Assembly: GCF_009617895.1 (NCBI RefSeq)
Contig: NZ_BLAW01000001.1
Location: 1,107,001-1,171,000 of the forward strand
Reading direction: 5' to 3'
Length of the DNA stretch: 64,000 nucleotides
Source: Prolixibacter sp. SD074
Lineage (GTDB): Bacteria > Bacteroidota > Bacteroidia > Bacteroidales > Prolixibacteraceae
The stretch's first letter is position 1; each line of letters begins with the position of its first letter. The notes under the pieces were generated by a model. That model worked only from the letters and a program-made list of their open reading frames with translations. It was not told where the DNA came from and did no database searches. This document shows positions 60,695 through 64,000 of the stretch, one piece after another. The position numbers were made by a program, and so were the translations under genes.

Positions 60695-60866
60695 TTTTAT
60701 GTAACAGCCGTCAAAAGATTCGGGCGGACATATTCATTCATGAACCATTCCCGTCGATTTGATTTAAATGTCTATAAATTGAGAAGAAAAAGCTCTCCTG
60801 ATATGTCCCATTGGAAATTTTGTAACTTTAGCAAACAAGAATTTCATTAATAACAATCCGGGTTTC

Positions 60867-61427
60867 ATGAAGCTGTTCATCAAAAATATGGTTTGTATCC
60901 GTTGCCAGATGGTGGTGAAAGCTGAATTGGAAAAACTTAATATACCATACACCTATGTAGAAATAGGCGAAGCCAATACCGTTGGGGAAATTTCGCCAAA
61001 ACAATTGGAGCAATTGGATATTGGCTTGAAAAAATCGGGATTGCTCCTGATGGATGATAAAAAGAGCATTTTGGTTGAAAAGATAAAAAGTGCCATTATC
61101 GAGCTGGTGCATTATACTGATGAACAGATTAAAGTCAACCTTTCTGACTACCTAAGCGAGAAACTCAGTTACGATTACACTTACATGGCAAACCTTTTTT
61201 CTGAAGTAAAAGGTATTACCATTGAAAAGTTTTACCTGGTTCACAAAATTGAGAAAGTAAAAGAACTTATCGTATATGATGAGTTAAATCTCACGGAAAT
61301 AGCCTATAAAATGCATTATAGCAGCGTTTCCCACCTGTCAAATCAATTCAAGAAATTTACAGGGCTTACACCCTCCCACTTTAAAAAGCTCAAAAACAAG
61401 AGACGTACCACGCTTGAGGATGTGTGA
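60867..61427 (+). CDS. AraC-type regulator with CxxC N-terminal domain
   Basis: A 186-residue regulator. The N-terminal half (1 to about 75) begins MKLFIKNMVCIRCQMVVKAE, a heavy-metal-associated-like start with Cys10 and Cys13. The C-terminal half has the two AraC helix-turn-helix motifs (YTYMANLFSEVKGITIEKFY and NLTEIAYKMHYSSVSHLSNQ) ending with FKKFTGLTPSHFKKLK. This layout is known in Bacteroidota AraC proteins that may sense metal or redox state. The cupin and Lys-rich genes follow, so it may control them. Confidence 0.88.
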   Translation: MKLFIKNMVCIRCQMVVKAELEKLNIPYTYVEIGEANTVGEISPKQLEQLDIGLKKSGLLLMDDKKSILVEKIKSAIIELVHYTDEQIKVNLSDYLSEKLSYDYTYMANLFSEVKGITIEKFYLVHKIEKVKELIVYDELNLTEIAYKMHYSSVSHLSNQFKKFTGLTPSHFKKLKNKRRTTLEDV

Positions 61428-61513
61428 ATGATGTAACTTATATCGTCAATTGTATAACACTTGCGGCCCCCGGGGAAAGTACCTTTATTGAAATTATTCA
61501 ATAAAGTGAACAG

Positions 61514-61870
61514 ATGCAGAATGCCGAAATTGAAAAATCGAGAATGCACATTCTGGTTGAAATTATAGACTATGTTCCTCATTCGATAGTTAGCAAAACA
61601 ATAATCCGAAAAACAACCGGAAACGTAAGTGTCACTGCCATTGATGCCGGGGAAACGCTGATTGAGAAAATTTCACCATTCGACACATTTGTCCAAATTA
61701 TTGAAGGTGATGCTGTAATAGTTGTTGATGAACATTCCAACCTGTTAAAAACAGGTGAAGCAATTATTATACCTGCCCACACATCTCACTTAGTTAAAGC
61801 CAATGAAAGGTTCAAAATGATTTCGACAGTGATAAAAAGTGGTTATGAAGGAAGTACAATATCGATTTAA
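61514..61870 (+). CDS. Cupin-domain protein
   Basis: A 118-residue single-domain cupin. Core strands include SVTAIDAGETLIEKISPFDT, VQIIEGDAVIVVDE and LLKTGEAIIIPAHTSHLVKA; the metal-binding His of motif 1 is replaced (ISPFDTFVQ) while the motif 2 His is kept (PAHTSH). It lacks clear enzymatic residues and may bind a ligand or metal weakly. It is located between the AraC regulator and the glycosyltransferase. Confidence 0.85.
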   Translation: MQNAEIEKSRMHILVEIIDYVPHSIVSKTIIRKTTGNVSVTAIDAGETLIEKISPFDTFVQIIEGDAVIVVDEHSNLLKTGEAIIIPAHTSHLVKANERFKMISTVIKSGYEGSTISI

Positions 61871-61895
61871 TAAGTAACAATTTAAATGAGCCATC

Positions 61896-62018
61896 ATGTC
61901 AAAAGAAAAAGAAGGTAAAGAAAAGGGAAACAAAAAAGCGCCAGCAATGAACTTAAAAGAAAAGCGGGCAGCAAAAGCAGCCAGGAAGGCTGAAAAAAAC
62001 AGAAAAAGCGAATTGTAG
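61896..62018 (+). CDS. Lysine-rich mini-protein
   Basis: A 40-residue peptide, 14 of them Lys (MSKEKEGKEKGNKKAPAMNL then KEKRAAKAARKAEKNRKSEL). It starts 26 bases after the cupin stop, and the ATG is preceded by an AT-rich stretch. Similar short basic proteins follow AraC/cupin gene pairs in this phylum; binding to nucleic acid is a guess. Confidence 0.6.
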   Translation: MSKEKEGKEKGNKKAPAMNLKEKRAAKAARKAEKNRKSEL

Positions 62019-62053
62019 ATTGATTGCAAATCATTTAACGAAAGATCAAAAAC

Positions 62054-64000
62054 ATGAAAATCGCTTTTATTGCCACCTACCCTCCCCGCGAATGCGGCAT
62101 CGGCACCTTCACCAACAATTTGTTTAAGTCGATGCTGATTAAAAACGGAAATACGGAAGAAAAGCACGAAGGATTTGTAATCGCCCTAAATGATAACAAC
62201 CTGACCTATAAATATCCGGAAGAAGTAAAACGAACCATCCGCCAGGACGATCAGGAAGATTACCTGGAAGCGGTTAAATACATTAACCTGAGTGGTGCCG
62301 ATATTTGTGTGCTCGAACACGAGTTCGGCATCTTTGGAGGGCATAGCGGGGTTTATATCCTCCCCTTGCTTCATCGATTGGAAATGCCGCTCATCGTCAC
62401 CTTACATACAATCCTCAAAACACCATCGTACAACGAAAGGGCGATTTTAAAGGAAATTTGCAAAATGGCGACAAAAATTGTGGTAATGAGCCATAAAGCC
62501 GTTGAATTCCTGACAGGTATCTACGACGTTCCGAAAGAAAAGATTGCCCTGATTGAACACGGTGTCCCGGACATTCATTTCAATCCGGCGAAATCGAAAA
62601 AGGAGTTTAAACTTGAAAGCAAGAAAGTGCTCCTTACGTTTGGTTTTATCGGTCGCAGTAAAGGAATTGAAACAGTCATCAATGCATTACCCCGGGTGGT
62701 TGAAAAACACCCTAATGTGGTTTATATTATTTTGGGGAAAACCCATCCAAATGTATTGCGCCATTCCGGCGAAGAATATCGGATTTTCCTCATGCACCTG
62801 GTTAAAAAACTCCAATTAGAAAAGCATGTAATATTTTTAAACGAGTTCGTCGACGAACAGGACTTGTTCAAATATCTGTATGCCTGTGATGTTTACATCA
62901 CTCCGTATTTGAATGAAGCCCAAATTACAAGCGGTACCCTTTCCTATGCTGTTGGCGTTGGGGCTGCTGTACTGTCAACGCCCTATTGGCACGCTACCGA
63001 ATTATTAAGCAACGGCAGAGGGCGACTTTTTAACTTCAGCGATCCGGACGATTTATCCACTACACTGAACGAATTGTTAGGCCATCCGGAGGAGTTGGAT
63101 CAATTGAAGCAAAAAGCGTCGGAATTTGGTCAGAAAATCACCTGGCCCAAAACCGGCCAAAAATATATGGCACTTGCTTCAACGATTCTGAAGGATGGAT
63201 ACCAGGTACCAGAAAAGAAAGAATCGGTACTTGATTTATTGAGCCTGCCGCCGTTTTCCCTGGCCCACATCAACCGGCTGACCGATGATACCGGTATCAT
63301 CCAACATGCCAAATTTGGTATCCCAAACTTAAAAGAAGGTTATTGCCTGGATGATAATGCCCGCGCCTTGTTAATGGTACTTATGACCTATAAACAAAAG
63401 AAAGACTTACGGGCATTGGAATTATCGCCCGTCTACTTAAGCTATATCCATTACCTCCAAAATGCCGATGGCACCTTCCGTAATTTTCTGAGTTTTAGCC
63501 GAAACTTTCTGGATGAAGTGGGGTCTGAAGATTCGTTTGGACGTACCATCTGGGCATTGGGATATTTGTTGGGCAATGCCCCAAACGATGCCTACTACCA
63601 GACCGGCAGATTGGTGTTTTTTACTGCGGCCCCCAATTTCGAGAAATTAAAGTCAATCCGGGGTATCGCCAATACCATGGTTGGGATCAGCTATTACCTG
63701 AAAAGCAATCCATCGGACGACTTGATGACAGAGCGGCTGAGAAACCTCGCCAATGTCTTAATAAAACACTATACGGAAAACCAGGCGCCCGACTGGAACT
63801 GGTTTGAATCGTTACTTGCTTACGACAATGGTATTTTGCCACTTGCCCTATTGCATTCGGCAGAAATACTGAACGACGAAAAAATAACCAATGTAGCTAT
63901 TGAGTCGATGGATTTCCTGACAAGACATACCTTAAAGGATAACTATTTATCGATCATAGGCAATGAGAAATGGTATAAAAAAGAGGGCGAACGCTCTGTT
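62054..64000 (+). CDS. GT4-family glycosyltransferase with C-terminal helical domain, cut by window edge
   Basis: The ATG at 62054 opens 649 codons to the window end. The N-terminal half is a GT-B glycosyltransferase family 4 enzyme (MKIAFIATYPPRECGIGTFT, EHEFGIFGGHSG, EHGVPDIHFNP, FIGRSKGIETVINALP, and the donor-site segment PYLNEAQITSGTLSYAVGVG). From about residue 400 it continues into an alpha-helical domain (DDNARALLMVLMTYK, DWNWFESLLAYDNG) like those of glycan-processing toroids. Such fused proteins are found near mannan or glycogen-type gene clusters; the product is uncertain. Confidence 0.9.
   Translation, partial: MKIAFIATYPPRECGIGTFTNNLFKSMLIKNGNTEEKHEGFVIALNDNNLTYKYPEEVKRTIRQDDQEDYLEAVKYINLSGADICVLEHEFGIFGGHSGVYILPLLHRLEMPLIVTLHTILKTPSYNERAILKEICKMATKIVVMSHKAVEFLTGIYDVPKEKIALIEHGVPDIHFNPAKSKKEFKLESKKVLLTFGFIGRSKGIETVINALPRVVEKHPNVVYIILGKTHPNVLRHSGEEYRIFLMHLVKKLQLEKHVIFLNEFVDEQDLFKYLYACDVYITPYLNEAQITSGTLSYAVGVGAAVLSTPYWHATELLSNGRGRLFNFSDPDDLSTTLNELLGHPEELDQLKQKASEFGQKITWPKTGQKYMALASTILKDGYQVPEKKESVLDLLSLPPFSLAHINRLTDDTGIIQHAKFGIPNLKEGYCLDDNARALLMVLMTYKQKKDLRALELSPVYLSYIHYLQNADGTFRNFLSFSRNFLDEVGSEDSFGRTIWALGYLLGNAPNDAYYQTGRLVFFTAAPNFEKLKSIRGIANTMVGISYYLKSNPSDDLMTERLRNLANVLIKHYTENQAPDWNWFESLLAYDNGILPLALLHSAEILNDEKITNVAIESMDFLTRHTLKDNYLSIIGNEKWYKKEGERSV

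Noticed and set aside
1-64000. CRISPR arrays, tRNA and rRNA genes
   Set aside because: No regularly spaced direct repeats of CRISPR type, and no cloverleaf or ribosomal RNA sequence was recognised by eye; a tRNA search would be needed to exclude small RNA genes fully.

Overview
The window looks like a chromosomal segment from a member of the Bacteroidota, probably an environmental anaerobe or facultative anaerobe of the class Bacteroidia. This is inferred from gene families (DUF4956 with VTC, DUF2007-UspA, Phage_int_SAM_5 integrase, PorT-like barrels, Bacteroidota-type cytosolic dipeptidase), from promoters that fit TTTG-N18/19-TAnnTTTG, and from the near absence of Shine-Dalgarno sequences. 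No rRNA, tRNA or CRISPR array was recognised.

Layout. 1-14.6 kb is a housekeeping block, mostly on the minus strand: a VWA-type membrane protein cut by the window edge, a universal stress fusion, a VTC/DUF4956 pair, dipeptidase PepD, an SLC13 transporter, a SpoIIE-type phosphatase, a truncated PfkB kinase, FabG, a sirtuin and an MscS channel. 14.7-24.9 kb is a metal(loid) resistance region on the plus strand: arsR, a small thioredoxin and an ArsP/YraQ-type permease; a TetR regulator, TSUP exporter and porin; an FmdE protein with a mercuric-reductase-like flavoprotein; then a second ars operon (arsR, arsC, arsM, acr3). Three regulators have palindromes overlapping or next to predicted promoters. 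25.5-26.9 kb is mnmE, and its 3' end appears to carry an integrated element of about 7.1 kb (26901-33978) with integrase, DNA-binding proteins, an SF3 helicase, a DUF5681 protein and three unrecognised membrane or exported proteins. An 11-bp repeat of the mnmE 3' end marks the probable far junction.

34.5-54 kb is an accessory sulfur and redox block bounded and interrupted by two IS1595-family elements, each with an 8-bp target duplication. It holds DUF302, thioredoxins, DsbD, DUF427 and a four-gene set that fits anaerobic ergothioneine metabolism: a triple-rhodanese EanB-like thiotransferase, an EgtD/EanA-like histidine methyltransferase, and an EgtU/EgtV-like ABC importer. These are followed by a second disulfide oxidoreductase, a GDCCVYCSYG-motif peptide, a duplicated-domain lipoprotein with a frameshift, an ArsR fragment, a NifS-type cysteine desulfurase, a DsrE remnant, a TetR regulator, an AhpD-like protein and a peroxiredoxin-like protein. 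A plausible joint role is moving sulfane sulfur onto a small thiol and protecting against oxidants; this is inference.

54.3-64 kb holds a cold-shock protein, an S9 peptidase, a badly decayed mosaic of assimilatory sulfate reduction genes (cysG, cysJ, cysN and cysD fragments fused to an epimerase-like piece), a nitroreductase pseudogene, an AraC regulator with a CxxC-bearing N-terminal domain, a cupin, a lysine-rich mini-protein, and a glycosyltransferase that runs off the window. Gene decay is concentrated to the right of 44 kb: there are at least six broken genes.
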